DNA from: Streptomyces sp. IMTB 2501
GTDB taxonomy: Bacteria; Actinomycetota; Actinomycetes; Streptomycetales; Streptomycetaceae
Direction of reading: 5' to 3'
Length of the DNA stretch: 64,000 nt
NCBI RefSeq assembly: GCF_001953885.1
Contig: NZ_MQUS01000001.1
Span: 744,001-808,000 of the forward strand
This document shows positions 15,901 to 24,534 of this stretch, piece after piece. The notes beneath the pieces are model-generated. The model was not told the origin of the DNA. It did no database searches and was given only the letters and a program-made list of their open reading frames with translations. A program made the position numbers and the translations under genes. Each line of letters starts with the position of its first letter. The first letter of the stretch is position 1.

Positions 15901-17379
15901 TCAGTCCACCGGCCAGGTGTGGGCCGGGGCGTTGAGATGCATGTAGTCGATGTACAGCTGGGTCATCCGGCGCAGCGCCTCGTGACGGCCGGCGCGTGTG
16001 GTGTCGTTCAGGCGATGGAACATATCCTTCTGCCACACGGCGCCGTTGCGGGCCGTCACACAGCGCTGCTCGATGACGCCGAGCAGCGGCTCCCGCCAGG
16101 CCTCGTCCATGCCGGACTGCTCAAGGCCCCGGTGCGCCAGCGGCAGCAACCGCCGCAGCACCAGCTCCGGCACCGGCACCTCGCCCATCCCGGGCCAGTA
16201 CAGCAGGGCCTCGATGCCGTGCCGGGCGGCGGTGTGCAGATTGTCCTCGGCCGCCGAGAACGACATCCGCGACCACACCGGCCGGTCCTCCTCCACCAGG
16301 GCCCGGGTCAGCCCGTAGTAGAAGGCGCCGTTGGCGAGCGTGTCGGCGACGGTCGGGCCGGCGGGCAGCACCCGGTTCTCCACCCGGATGTGCGGTAGGT
16401 CGTGAGAGACGGCGTACACCGGGCGGTTCCAGCGGTAGATCGTGCCGTTGTGCAGGGTCAGTTCGCCGAGTTCGGGGATGTCGCCGCGGTCCAGCGTCTC
16501 CGCCGGGTCCTGCTCGTCGCACAGCGGGAGAAGGGCCGGGAAGTAGCGCAGGTTCTCCTCGAAGAGGTCGAAGACACTGTTGATCCACCGCTCCCCGAAC
16601 CACACCCGGGGCCGTACGCCCTGCACCTTGATCTCCTCCGGGCGGGTGTCCGTGGCCTGTTCGAACAGTGGGACGCGGGTCTCGTGCCACAGCTCCTTGC
16701 CGAACAGGAACGGCGCGTTCGCCGCCAGCGCCACCTGGACCCCGGCGATGGCCTGCGCCGCGTTCCAGTAGCCGGCGAACTCCTCTGGAGAGACCTGGAG
16801 ATGGAACTGCGTGCTGGTGCACGCGGCCTCCGGGGTGATGGTGTCCGCGTAGGTCCGCAGCCGGTCCACACCGTCGATCTCGATACGCAGGTCCTCGCCG
16901 CGGGCAGCGAAGATCTGGTCGTTGAGCAGCTGGTAGCGCGGGTTCTCCGACAGGCTCTCGGCGCCGATCTCCTCCTGGCGCAGGGTGGGCAGGATCCCGA
17001 TCATGATCAGCCGGGTGCCGATCGACCTGGCCCGCTCCTCGGCGTGGTTCAGCGCGGCGCGGATCTCCGACTCCCAGGCGTCGGGACCGCCCGCGGTCAG
17101 CCGCCGCGGCGGCACGTTGATCTCCAGGTTGAACCGGCCCAGCTCGGTGGACCAGGCCGGGTCGGAGATCGCCTGCAGCGCATCGGTGTTGCGCATCGCC
17201 GGCTCCGCGTCGTCACCGACCAGGTTCAGCTCGATCTCCAGGCCGACCTGCGGCCGCTCGGACTCGAAGCGTGCATCGCGCAGCATCTGCGCGAGCGCCT
17301 CAAGGCATTCGTGCATCTTGATCCGGTACCGGCGGCGGTCCTCGCGGGTGAAGACGAGCGCCGGGACATCGCGTCCCAT
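15901..17379 (-). CDS. Glutamate-cysteine ligase family protein
   Basis: 492 aa, start ATG 17379 with AGGAGGG upstream. GCS2/EgtA-type features: VGLEIELNLVGDDAEPAMRNTDAL, ELGRFNLEINVPPR, TSTQFHLQVSPEEF, RVENRVLPAGPTVADT. Such enzymes join L-glutamate to an amine (cysteine or another amino compound) using ATP. In Streptomyces they can supply gamma-glutamyl precursors for thiols such as ergothioneine, or other amides. No thiol-pathway genes surround it, so its partner amine is open. Ends seven bases from the convergent S41 remnant. Confidence 0.87.
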   Translation of the reverse strand: MGRDVPALVFTREDRRRYRIKMHECLEALAQMLRDARFESERPQVGLEIELNLVGDDAEPAMRNTDALQAISDPAWSTELGRFNLEINVPPRRLTAGGPDAWESEIRAALNHAEERARSIGTRLIMIGILPTLRQEEIGAESLSENPRYQLLNDQIFAARGEDLRIEIDGVDRLRTYADTITPEAACTSTQFHLQVSPEEFAGYWNAAQAIAGVQVALAANAPFLFGKELWHETRVPLFEQATDTRPEEIKVQGVRPRVWFGERWINSVFDLFEENLRYFPALLPLCDEQDPAETLDRGDIPELGELTLHNGTIYRWNRPVYAVSHDLPHIRVENRVLPAGPTVADTLANGAFYYGLTRALVEEDRPVWSRMSFSAAEDNLHTAARHGIEALLYWPGMGEVPVPELVLRRLLPLAHRGLEQSGMDEAWREPLLGVIEQRCVTARNGAVWQKDMFHRLNDTTRAGRHEALRRMTQLYIDYMHLNAPAHTWPVD

Positions 17380-17519
17380 TGGCCCTCCTGGATTCCCCTC
17401 GTCGCAGACCTCTCCCCCCAGAGTCGCACCATCGCACGAGGCTCACCAAGCGTTGCGGACGACCTGAGATGACGCCGAGTACGGGAGCCGCGTGGTCGCG
17501 TCCCGCGTCCTTCGGCCCG

Positions 17520-18559
17520 GCCCCGCCCCGGTTCGTGTACACGGCCGTGCACAATGCGTGGTCATGGCGGATGCGGTCGGCGAGGGGTGCGGTGCCGTTG
17601 AAGTGGGCGGCGATCGGCACTCCGGCGTCCGGATCCGACAGGACCACGCACGCGCTGCCCCCGGTGTGGCCGAACGCGCGCGGCGAGCAGTGTCTGCCGA
17701 AGCCGAACGTGTCCGGCATCAGCCCCGGCCCCCACCGCACGGGCACGCCCATGACCTCGTCGACGACTCCTTCGGGGCGGTGGTCGCGGACCAGGGCGGT
17801 GCAGGGTCTCCTCGCGCAGTAGCCGCCGACCGCGGTGGAGTCCGCCGGGCCGACGATCTCGGCGACGGCCGCCTCACCGAACGGTACGGCCACACAGGTG
17901 CGGGGTAGCCCTGGACGGCGTCGAACCGGGCGACGCGAGCGGCGGTCATGGCGGTCGCGGCGGGCCCGAAGCTGGGCACCTGCACCACCGGGGAACCGGG
18001 CGGGCCGCCAAGGGTGGCGGTAAGACCGAGCGGCCCGGTCATCTCCGTCCGCAGGAACTCGGCGAACGCGGCGCCGCTGCGGCGGGCGATGAACTTGGCG
18101 ATCAGCAGATACACGGCATGGCCGAGACAGGCCGCCCGCCGCCCCGGAACCCGGCCGGGACCGGCGTCCGTGGCGGAGATCGGCGCGATCAGCGCTGCCC
18201 AGCCCCGGTCGAAGGCGGTGCCCGCGACCCGGTCGGCGGCCCGCGGCCGCGCGGCTCCACAGATGCCGGACGGTGATCGCGGCCCGGCCATCACCGGTGA
18301 ACTCCGGCAACTGGTCCCGCACGAGGTCGTGCTGGCTCGGCAGGCCGAGCGCCCAGGCGCGGGCGAAGGCGAGGGTGGTCGGCAGCTTCTGCGCCGAGAA
18401 CCACGGCAGCACGGAGCCCGTCGTCAGCGGAACACCCGGTGACTCCTCGCCGAGCGCGAAGTCCACGACGGTCCGGCCGTCCGGCAACACCCGCACCTGC
18501 ACCCCTGCGCATGTGCCTGCTTCGACGGCTTCCTCGGCGACAGTGCGGGTATCCGACAT
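17520..18559 (-). pseudogene. Class C beta-lactamase/esterase-type serine hydrolase, multiply frameshifted
   Basis: The start ATG 18559 is intact and the first frame holds the nucleophile motif SAQK (FSAQKLPTTLAFARAWALG). The frame is lost near 18275. A second frame carries HAVYLLIAKFIARRSGAAF and LRTEMTGPLGLTATLGGPP. A third, from about 17890, carries VVDEVMGVPVRWGPGLMPDTFGFGR and the HTGG motif (FGHTGGSACVVLSDPDAG). The region of the catalytic YxN is garbled and the natural stop is missing. Family members cleave esters or remodel peptidoglycan. A dead gene with at least two shifts. Confidence 0.8.
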
Positions 18560-18631
18560 GGACCCGACCCCCATGGCGTGCGGTGCAGGGGGGTGGTGGT
18601 CCGGAGCGGCGGAGGTTGCGAAGATGGGCCC

Positions 18632-19705
18632 ATGAGCATGTCCCACGGCGCCCGCCGGCCCACGATCGCCGACGTGGCCGCGGCGGCGTCGGTGTCGCGG
18701 ACCACGGTGTCCCACGCGCTCAACGGCATCGGCAAGGTCGACCCGCGGACCCGTGAGCGCATCAAGAAGATCGCCGGTGAACTGGGATACCGGCCCAACC
18801 TGCGCGCCCAGCGGCTGCGTCGGGGCCAGGCCAAGGCCATCGCGCTCGCCTCCTCGATGCCGTTCGCGGTGGCCGGCGGCCCCTCGCGGCTCGGCTTCTA
18901 CATGGAGGTGGCCGCCGCCGCGGCCGAGCGGGCCCTCGTGCACGGCTACGCCCTGGTGCTGATCCCGCCCGTGCAGTCCGGGTCCGCGCTGTACTCCGTC
19001 GACATCGACGGCGCGATCGTGGTCGAGCCCGAGGCGCACGACGCGGCCGTGGCCCAACTCCGCGAGCGTGGACTGCCGTACGTCGCACTGGGCCGCCCCA
19101 CCGCCCCCGACGACGACGCCCCCTACGTGGACCTGCACGGCGGCAGAGTGGTCGACCTGCTCCTGGAGCATCTGCGCGACCAGGGCGCCCGCAGCCCGGC
19201 ACTGGTCATCGGCGCCGGCACCCGTCACTCCTCGGTCGACGCCCGCGCGGCCTACGAACGCGCCGCCGCCGCGCACGGCTGGCCGCCCATCGTCGCCACC
19301 GCCCCGGAGAACGGTGGCGAGCAGGCGGGGTACGACCGTTGTGCCGCCCTGCTCGCCGAGCACCCCGGCATCGACGCGCTGTGCGTGCTCGTGGACGCCT
19401 TCGCCGTCGGTGCCGTACGCGCGCTGCGGGAGGCGGGACGCCGTGTCCCCGACGACGTCATGGTCGTCACCCGGTACGACGGGCTGCGCGCCCGCACCTG
19501 TGAACCACCGCTCACCGCGGTTGACTTGGGGCTGGAGCGGGCCGCCGCGGACGCGGTGGAGCTGCTGCTCGCCCGGCTGGGCGCACGACCCGCCGCCGAC
19601 ACGGTCGGGGCCGCGGAGACCGGGGGAGAGGTGCCCGCCGCCGAGCCGCTGCTCGTCCCGCGCGCCTCGTCCCTGCGCCGGCCACCGTCCGCCGACCGCA
19701 CCTGA
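18632..19705 (+). CDS. LacI family transcriptional regulator
   Basis: 357 aa. HTH at residues 7-55 (PTIADVAAAASVSRTTVSHALNG, then RIKKIAGELGYRPN) and a periplasmic-binding-protein-like effector domain to about 340. ATG 18632 and 18638 are both in frame; GGAGG lies at 18611-18615. The tail ends in a variable Pro/Arg-rich segment. It is convergent with the TauE-amidohydrolase-NCS2 operon, whose promoter carries tandem CG-centred palindromes of LacI type, so it is the likely regulator of that operon, with a purine- or pterin-like inducer (inferred). Confidence 0.9.
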   Translation: MSMSHGARRPTIADVAAAASVSRTTVSHALNGIGKVDPRTRERIKKIAGELGYRPNLRAQRLRRGQAKAIALASSMPFAVAGGPSRLGFYMEVAAAAAERALVHGYALVLIPPVQSGSALYSVDIDGAIVVEPEAHDAAVAQLRERGLPYVALGRPTAPDDDAPYVDLHGGRVVDLLLEHLRDQGARSPALVIGAGTRHSSVDARAAYERAAAAHGWPPIVATAPENGGEQAGYDRCAALLAEHPGIDALCVLVDAFAVGAVRALREAGRRVPDDVMVVTRYDGLRARTCEPPLTAVDLGLERAAADAVELLLARLGARPAADTVGAAETGGEVPAAEPLLVPRASSLRRPPSADRT

Positions 19706-19740
19706 CGGGACGTCTCAGGGGGAGCGGCTGGCCGGTCGGG

Positions 19741-20451
19741 TCACGTCCCCGCCATCAGCACCACCCCCGACACCAGCGCGAAGGCAAGGACGAAGGCGCG
19801 CATCCTCCCCGCATCGACCCGCCGGTGCGCGAACCGGCTCAGCCAGGCTCCGGACGCGAGCGCGGGCAGCAGCAGGAGCGCCCAGCCCATGTCCGCGGGA
19901 CGGCACCGCCCGGTCACGAACAGCAGGGCGAGGGAGGCGACTTCGCCCACCAGGAAGCAGGCGGCGACCGTGGCCCGCAGCTCTCCGGGCGGCCGGTGCT
20001 GGTAGACGAGCGCGAGGGGCGGGCCGCCCACGCCGGTCGCGGTCTCGGTCAGCCCGGTGACGACACCGGCGCCCACATAGGCACCGCGCCCCGGCTCGAA
20101 CGACGGCACGACCATGCTCACCACGGCGGCCAGGACCGTCGCCGCGCCGACGACCGCTCCGAGGGCGCCCTGCGGGATCGCCCACAGCAGCGCCAGCCCC
20201 GCCGGTGTCGCCGTCACCCGTGCCGCCGTGATCCATCGGGCGCCGCGCAGATCGAGACTGTGCCGCTCACGCCAGGCGACGTACAGGTTGAGCGGGATCA
20301 TCGCGGTCAGCACGAACACGGGCAGCAGCGCCGGATCGACCAGTCCCGCGACCGGCGCGACGATCAGCGCGAACCCGAGCCCGCTGACCCCCTGCACGAA
20401 CGCGGCTGCCGCGACGGTCAACGCCAGCACGGCGAGCGTGCCGCCGCTCAT
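19741..20451 (-). CDS. TauE/SafE family membrane transporter
   Basis: 236 aa, about eight helices: VQGVSGLGFALIVAPVAGLVDP, SMVVPSFEPGRGAYVGAG, TGLTETATGVGGPPLALVYQ. The duplicated G-x-G-G-P motif typifies TauE/SafE anion exporters (sulfite, sulfoacetate or other organic anions). ATG 20451 overlaps the amidohydrolase stop by four bases (ATGA), so the two are translationally coupled. It may export the product of the amidohydrolase reaction. Confidence 0.9.
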   Translation of the reverse strand: MSGGTLAVLALTVAAAAFVQGVSGLGFALIVAPVAGLVDPALLPVFVLTAMIPLNLYVAWRERHSLDLRGARWITAARVTATPAGLALLWAIPQGALGAVVGAATVLAAVVSMVVPSFEPGRGAYVGAGVVTGLTETATGVGGPPLALVYQHRPPGELRATVAACFLVGEVASLALLFVTGRCRPADMGWALLLLPALASGAWLSRFAHRRVDAGRMRAFVLAFALVSGVVLMAGT

Positions 20452-21950
20452 CGCCACCCGCCGAGGCTGGGCACGGTCGTGTCCGGGGACGTGTGGTGGG
20501 AGGCAGGCGCGGGTGCGGGCGGGGGCGTGTGCGGGGATGGAGAGGCGTGCGGTGTCGCCGTTCGCTGCCGTGCCGTAACCGACGTCGGGTGGGCCCGTGT
20601 CACCCCGGCGCGCCGCACCACACGCGGGGCCAGTTCGGCGGCGCGTCGGACCAGTGCCGGTCCGTCCCAGTCCGGCGGCCAGCCACGCCACAGCCGTAGC
20701 CGGCCGGCGACGAACACGGCGGTGAGCTGGTCCCGGTTGCCGCGGCGGACCAGCTCCCAGGGGAGGTCCCAGGACGGCTGCATCTCCGGCCCGCCGATGT
20801 CCGCCAGGAGGAAGTCCGCAGCGGCACCGGGCGTGATCCGTCCCGCGCGCGGGCCGAGGCCGACCGCGTCCGCGCCGCCCGCCGTGGCCCGCTCCCACCA
20901 CGTCCAGCCGGCACCGCAGGAGGAATCGCCGCTGGCCAGACCGTAGGTGAGTCGCTGAGCGAACTCCGCCGCGTCCGCCAGCCGGAAACCGTCCCCGCGC
21001 GTCCCGTCGGTGCCCAGCCCGAACCGGATGCCGCGCTCGGCGAAGGTGGTCGCGGGGGCGACGGCGTTGCCCTTCCACGCGCTGGCGACGGGGTTGTAGC
21101 TCACCGCCGCGCCGCTGTCCGCCAGCAGCGTGACCTCGGCCGGGGTGAGCAGCGTCGCGTGCGCGGCCAGCAACTGCGGGCCCAGCGCGCCCACTTGGTG
21201 CAGATGCTCCAGGGGCCGCAGCCCGTGCCGGACCAGGGAACGCTCGACGGCGACGAGGTGTTCGTTCACATGGATCTGTACGACCATGCCCGCCTCGGCG
21301 GCGAGCCGCGCCGTCGCCGCCAGCGTGTGCGCCGTCGCGGCCTCCGGCACGGACACCGCCAGCGCGGGACGGATCAGATCGTCACCGCCGTAGCGCGCCA
21401 AGTGCTGCTCGGCGGCGCGCAGTACGGTCTGTGGATCCTTGTCCTGACCGGTGCCGTCCGGGGCGTCGTTGCAGACGAGCCCCAGCACACAGCGGACCCC
21501 CGCGTCACGCGCGGCCGCGGCCACCACGTCCACGTCCACCGTGGCCCGGGTCCCCGACTCGGCGACCGTTGTGAAACCGCCCCGCAGCGACTCCAACGCG
21601 GCCAGTTTCGCGGCGACGTACGCCGACTCCTCGTCCAGCGCGCGCTCCAGCGGCACCCACACCCGGCGGAAGATCTCCGACGGCTCGCCGAAGGCCAGGG
21701 AGCCGCCGAAGCTCTGCGTCAGATGGTGATGGGCGTCGACGAATCCCGGCATCAGCACATGCCCGGGCAGCCGGACGGGGGTCAGTGACGGGTCCGTTCG
21801 GACGACCCGCTCTACCGGGCCGACATCGCGGAACACGCCGTTCCGCACCAGCACCGCATGCCGCTCCAGCGGGCCGTCCGGGGTCAGCGTCACGTCGGGG
21901 ACCAGCAGCAACGCGTCACCACGGAGCCGGTCGGGGGGCAGGTCGGTCAT
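20448..21950 (-). CDS. Amidohydrolase superfamily deaminase (ATZ/TRZ, guanine-deaminase-like)
   Basis: 500 aa. Metal-dependent TIM-barrel hydrolase: HxH-type site in MPGFVDAHHHLTQSF, metal His in VVQIHVNEHLVAVE, His in LLAAHATLLTPAEV, and catalytic Asp in GLGTDGTRGDGF. Arrangement matches the chlorohydrolase/8-oxoguanine deaminase/AtzB subgroup, which removes amino or similar groups from aromatic N-heterocycles. The C-terminal 50 residues are a proline/threonine-rich tail unusual for the family. Lies between an NCS2 nucleobase permease and TauE, so it probably acts on an imported purine, pterin or triazine-like compound. Confidence 0.88.
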   Translation of the reverse strand: MTDLPPDRLRGDALLLVPDVTLTPDGPLERHAVLVRNGVFRDVGPVERVVRTDPSLTPVRLPGHVLMPGFVDAHHHLTQSFGGSLAFGEPSEIFRRVWVPLERALDEESAYVAAKLAALESLRGGFTTVAESGTRATVDVDVVAAAARDAGVRCVLGLVCNDAPDGTGQDKDPQTVLRAAEQHLARYGGDDLIRPALAVSVPEAATAHTLAATARLAAEAGMVVQIHVNEHLVAVERSLVRHGLRPLEHLHQVGALGPQLLAAHATLLTPAEVTLLADSGAAVSYNPVASAWKGNAVAPATTFAERGIRFGLGTDGTRGDGFRLADAAEFAQRLTYGLASGDSSCGAGWTWWERATAGGADAVGLGPRAGRITPGAAADFLLADIGGPEMQPSWDLPWELVRRGNRDQLTAVFVAGRLRLWRGWPPDWDGPALVRRAAELAPRVVRRAGVTRAHPTSVTARQRTATPHASPSPHTPPPAPAPASHHTSPDTTVPSLGGWR

Positions 21951-21978
21951 GCTTCTCCGTTGTTCGGGAGGGGGGAGG

Positions 21979-23334
21979 TCAGACACGGGCGGCCGAACCC
22001 GGTGCCTCGGCCGGTACCGTGGCGGCTGTGCCCGCGGGGCGCCGCCCCAGGTGGTGGAAGACGACGTTGAGCCCGGCGGCGACGAAGGCGCCCACGGCCA
22101 CCCCGCTCTCCAGCAGGATCCGCGGGCCGGACGGGAAGCCGGCGTACACACCGGGGACCAGGATCGGCAGCAGCCCCAGGGCGAGGGCGACCGCGCAGGT
22201 CACCGTGGCCGTGTGGTCCTCCAGCCGGGCCCGGCCGAGCATCTGCACGCCGAGCACGGTGATCACCGCGAACACGACCATCGCGGCACCTCCGACCACG
22301 GCCGACGGCATCACGCTGATCACCCGCGCGACCGGGGTGAGAAAGCCGAGGACGACGAGGACGACGCCCGCGGCGGCCGTCACATACCGGCTGCGCACGC
22401 CGGTGACCCGGACGATGCCGATGTTCTCGCCGCTGGTCACCATCAGCGGCAGCCCGAAGCAGCCGCCGAGCAGAGAGGTCAGGGCGTCCCCGCGCACCGT
22501 GCGGGGCACGTCGGTGGGGACGTCGATGTCCTTGGCGACCGCCTCCGCGTTGATGACGGTCTGCCCGGTCGCCTCGGCCATGGACGCGAGGCTGTACAGC
22601 ATCAGCGGCAGCGCGGCGAGCAGGTCGAAGACGGGTGCGCCGAACGGCAACGGCCTTGGCATACCGATGAGTTGACCCGAGAGCGCCGACCCCAGGTGGA
22701 CCCGGCCGAGCGCGAGGGCGAGGGCCGTGCCGGCCACGAGACCGAGCAGTACGGCGAGCTGCCTCAGGACTCCGCGCAGCAGCCGGGTGAAGACGACGAT
22801 CAGGGCGATGGTGGCGAAGGCCAGCCCCAGCCGGGCCGGATCGGCGAAGCCCGGCGTGCCGGGCTGCCCGGTGACCAGCAGCGCGCCGACCTTCACCAGG
22901 TTGACCCCGACGATCACGATCATCGTGCCGATGACCAGCGGCGGAAAGAACCTGAGCAGCCGTGCGAACAGCGGCAGCACCAGGAAGGTGAACGCGGCGG
23001 TGAGCAGCACCGCGCCGGTCGCCGTGCGCAGCCCGTGCCGCTGCGCGATCGACAGGAACAGGACGAGCGGCGCACCGCCCGGCAGCATCACGAACGGCAG
23101 CCGCGGCCCGAACTTCCAGGGGCCCAGGGACTGCACGAGCGAGCCGATCCCGGACAGCAGCAGGGCTGCCGAGAGCAGATCGACGGTGAGGCCGGGGCTG
23201 AGGCGCAGGGTGGCGCTCATGAGGAAGATCGCGGAGATCGGGGTCGCCGCCATGACGAGGACGTGCTGCACGCCGAAGAGCAGGATCCGCCCCAGCGGGC
23301 GGGACTCGTCGACAGGATGTACGGGACTGGACAC
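21979..23334 (-). CDS. NCS2 family nucleobase (xanthine/uracil-type) permease
   Basis: 451 aa with about 12-14 helices. NCS2 hallmarks: QHVLVMAATPISAIFL, LLLSGIGSLVQSLGPWKFG, VIGTMIVIVGVNLVKVG, MAEATGQTVINAEAV (substrate-site Glu), then SGENIGIVRVTGVRSRYV. Proton or sodium symport of a nucleobase-like heterocycle. First gene of the three-gene operon; its start is about 60 bases from two overlapping palindromic operators. Confidence 0.9.
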   Translation of the reverse strand: MSSPVHPVDESRPLGRILLFGVQHVLVMAATPISAIFLMSATLRLSPGLTVDLLSAALLLSGIGSLVQSLGPWKFGPRLPFVMLPGGAPLVLFLSIAQRHGLRTATGAVLLTAAFTFLVLPLFARLLRFFPPLVIGTMIVIVGVNLVKVGALLVTGQPGTPGFADPARLGLAFATIALIVVFTRLLRGVLRQLAVLLGLVAGTALALALGRVHLGSALSGQLIGMPRPLPFGAPVFDLLAALPLMLYSLASMAEATGQTVINAEAVAKDIDVPTDVPRTVRGDALTSLLGGCFGLPLMVTSGENIGIVRVTGVRSRYVTAAAGVVLVVLGFLTPVARVISVMPSAVVGGAAMVVFAVITVLGVQMLGRARLEDHTATVTCAVALALGLLPILVPGVYAGFPSGPRILLESGVAVGAFVAAGLNVVFHHLGRRPAGTAATVPAEAPGSAARV

Positions 23335-23391
23335 GCGCGGGCTCCGTTCGGCTCGCTCGGCTCAGGCCTCGACGATCCGGCCGTGGACGGC

Positions 23392-23423
23392 GGCCAAACC
23401 GATTCGGCCAAATCGATTTGGCC
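23392..23423. promoter_or_regulatory. Tandem LacI-type palindromic operators
   Basis: GGCCAAACCGATTCGGCC (23392-23409, two mismatched pairs) overlaps GGCCAAATCGATTTGGCC (23406-23423, perfect 18-base palindrome) by the shared GGCC. The centres are CG, as in LacI/PurR-type operators, and 14 bases apart. Both lie just upstream of the NCS2 permease operon. Confidence 0.8.
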
Positions 23424-23481
23424 GACAGTATGGAGGCGTCGGCCGGGGGTCGGTCAAGGGGGCGGCGGGCAAACGAAGCAC

Positions 23482-23527
23482 CGCGCCCCGCACGACCCGG
23501 CCCGGAGGCGGGGTCGTGCGGGGCGCG
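23482..23527 (-). terminator. Strong hairpin after the methyltransferase gene
   Basis: CGCGCCCCGCACGACCC (23482-23498) pairs perfectly with 23511-23527: 17 base pairs with a 12-base loop. It lies 50 bases past the methyltransferase stop on the minus strand and insulates the NCS2 operon promoter from upstream transcription. Confidence 0.75.
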
Positions 23528-23577
23528 ACGGCGGTGGTGGCGCGGTGCGTCGGGACGCCTGTGCCGGAGACCCGGAT

Positions 23578-24378
23578 TCAGGCGTCCTTGCGGGCCACGC
23601 CGCCGTAGAAGCCGATCTCGGCGGAGCCGGGCGCGGGAGTGCTGTCCGGGCGCCAGAACGGAACCTGGGTCAGGCCGGGCTCGACCAGGTCGAACCCGTC
23701 GAAGAACCGCTCGACCCGGTCGCGGGAGCGCAGGTTCATGGTGGCGGTCGCACCCTTGTAGACGGCCTCGGCCTCGCTGCGGTCGTCTGCGAAGTCGCCC
23801 GTGGCGTGCGAGAGCACCAGAAAGCTGCCGGCCGGGAGCGCGTCGCGCAGGGTGGCCACGATCCGCTCGGGTTCGTCCGCGTCGCGGATGAAGTGGAGGA
23901 TGGCGACGAGGAACAGCGCGACCGGCCGGCCGAAATCGATGATTCCGCGGACCTCGGGATGATCGATGATGGACTGCGGATCGCGCAGGTCGGCGAGGAC
24001 GATGCTGGTCGTGCCCGCCCGGCTGAGCAGCGCGTCGGCGTGCGCCTTCACGATCGGATCGTTGTCGACATAGGCGACGCGCACGTCCGCGGCCAGCTCC
24101 TGGGCCACCTCGTGCACGTTCGGTGAGGTGGGCAGTCCGGTGCCGATGTCGAGGATCTGGCGGACGCCGCTGTCGATGACGTGTCGCACCGCACGGTGCA
24201 GGAAGGCGCGGTTGGCCCGCACGGAGATCCACACCTCGGGCGCCACCGCGGCCAGCTGATCGCCCGCCTGCTGGTCCACCTCGTAGTTGTCCTTGCCACC
24301 CAGGAGGTAGTCGTAGATCCGCGCGGGATGCGGCTTGCTGGTGTCGATCCGCACGGCCTGGCCGCCGTCCTGAGTCAC
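23578..24378 (-). CDS. SAM-dependent methyltransferase (SAV2177/DUF574 family)
   Basis: 266 aa from GTG 24378, preceded by GAGGAG; the longer frame from 24441 has no ribosome site. Family pattern: IDTSKPHPARIYDYLLGGKDNY at the N-terminus, SAM loop LDIGTGLPTSPNVHEV, acidic VAYVDNDPIV, and YVLSH-like SFLVLSHATGDF. The fold is a Rossmann methyltransferase, very abundant in Streptomyces; substrates are unknown. Single-gene unit ending in a strong hairpin. Confidence 0.9.
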   Translation of the reverse strand: MTQDGGQAVRIDTSKPHPARIYDYLLGGKDNYEVDQQAGDQLAAVAPEVWISVRANRAFLHRAVRHVIDSGVRQILDIGTGLPTSPNVHEVAQELAADVRVAYVDNDPIVKAHADALLSRAGTTSIVLADLRDPQSIIDHPEVRGIIDFGRPVALFLVAILHFIRDADEPERIVATLRDALPAGSFLVLSHATGDFADDRSEAEAVYKGATATMNLRSRDRVERFFDGFDLVEPGLTQVPFWRPDSTPAPGSAEIGFYGGVARKDA

Positions 24379-24534
24379 GCTGGGCTCCTCTCCCCGGCCG
24401 TCACGGCCTGGTTCCGCACACGGTTGGCCAAAGCTTCGCATATCAACTTCCTCGTCGGTGCCTCCAGTTCCGCCGGCGGTGTGGATCAGACGTGCTGATG
24501 GCCTTCCGGAGCCAGTCGTGCGTCGAAGCCGAGG

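Noticed and set aside
17300..19363. 687-aa minus-strand frame spanning LacI and the esterase relic
   Set aside because: Its first part is antisense to the LacI gene; only the stretch from 18559 matches the serine hydrolase, and only in pieces.
21947..24232. 761- and 725-aa frames across NCS2 and methyltransferase genes
   Set aside because: Both are shadows of the NCS2 and methyltransferase genes in other frames, of Arg/Gly-rich composition.
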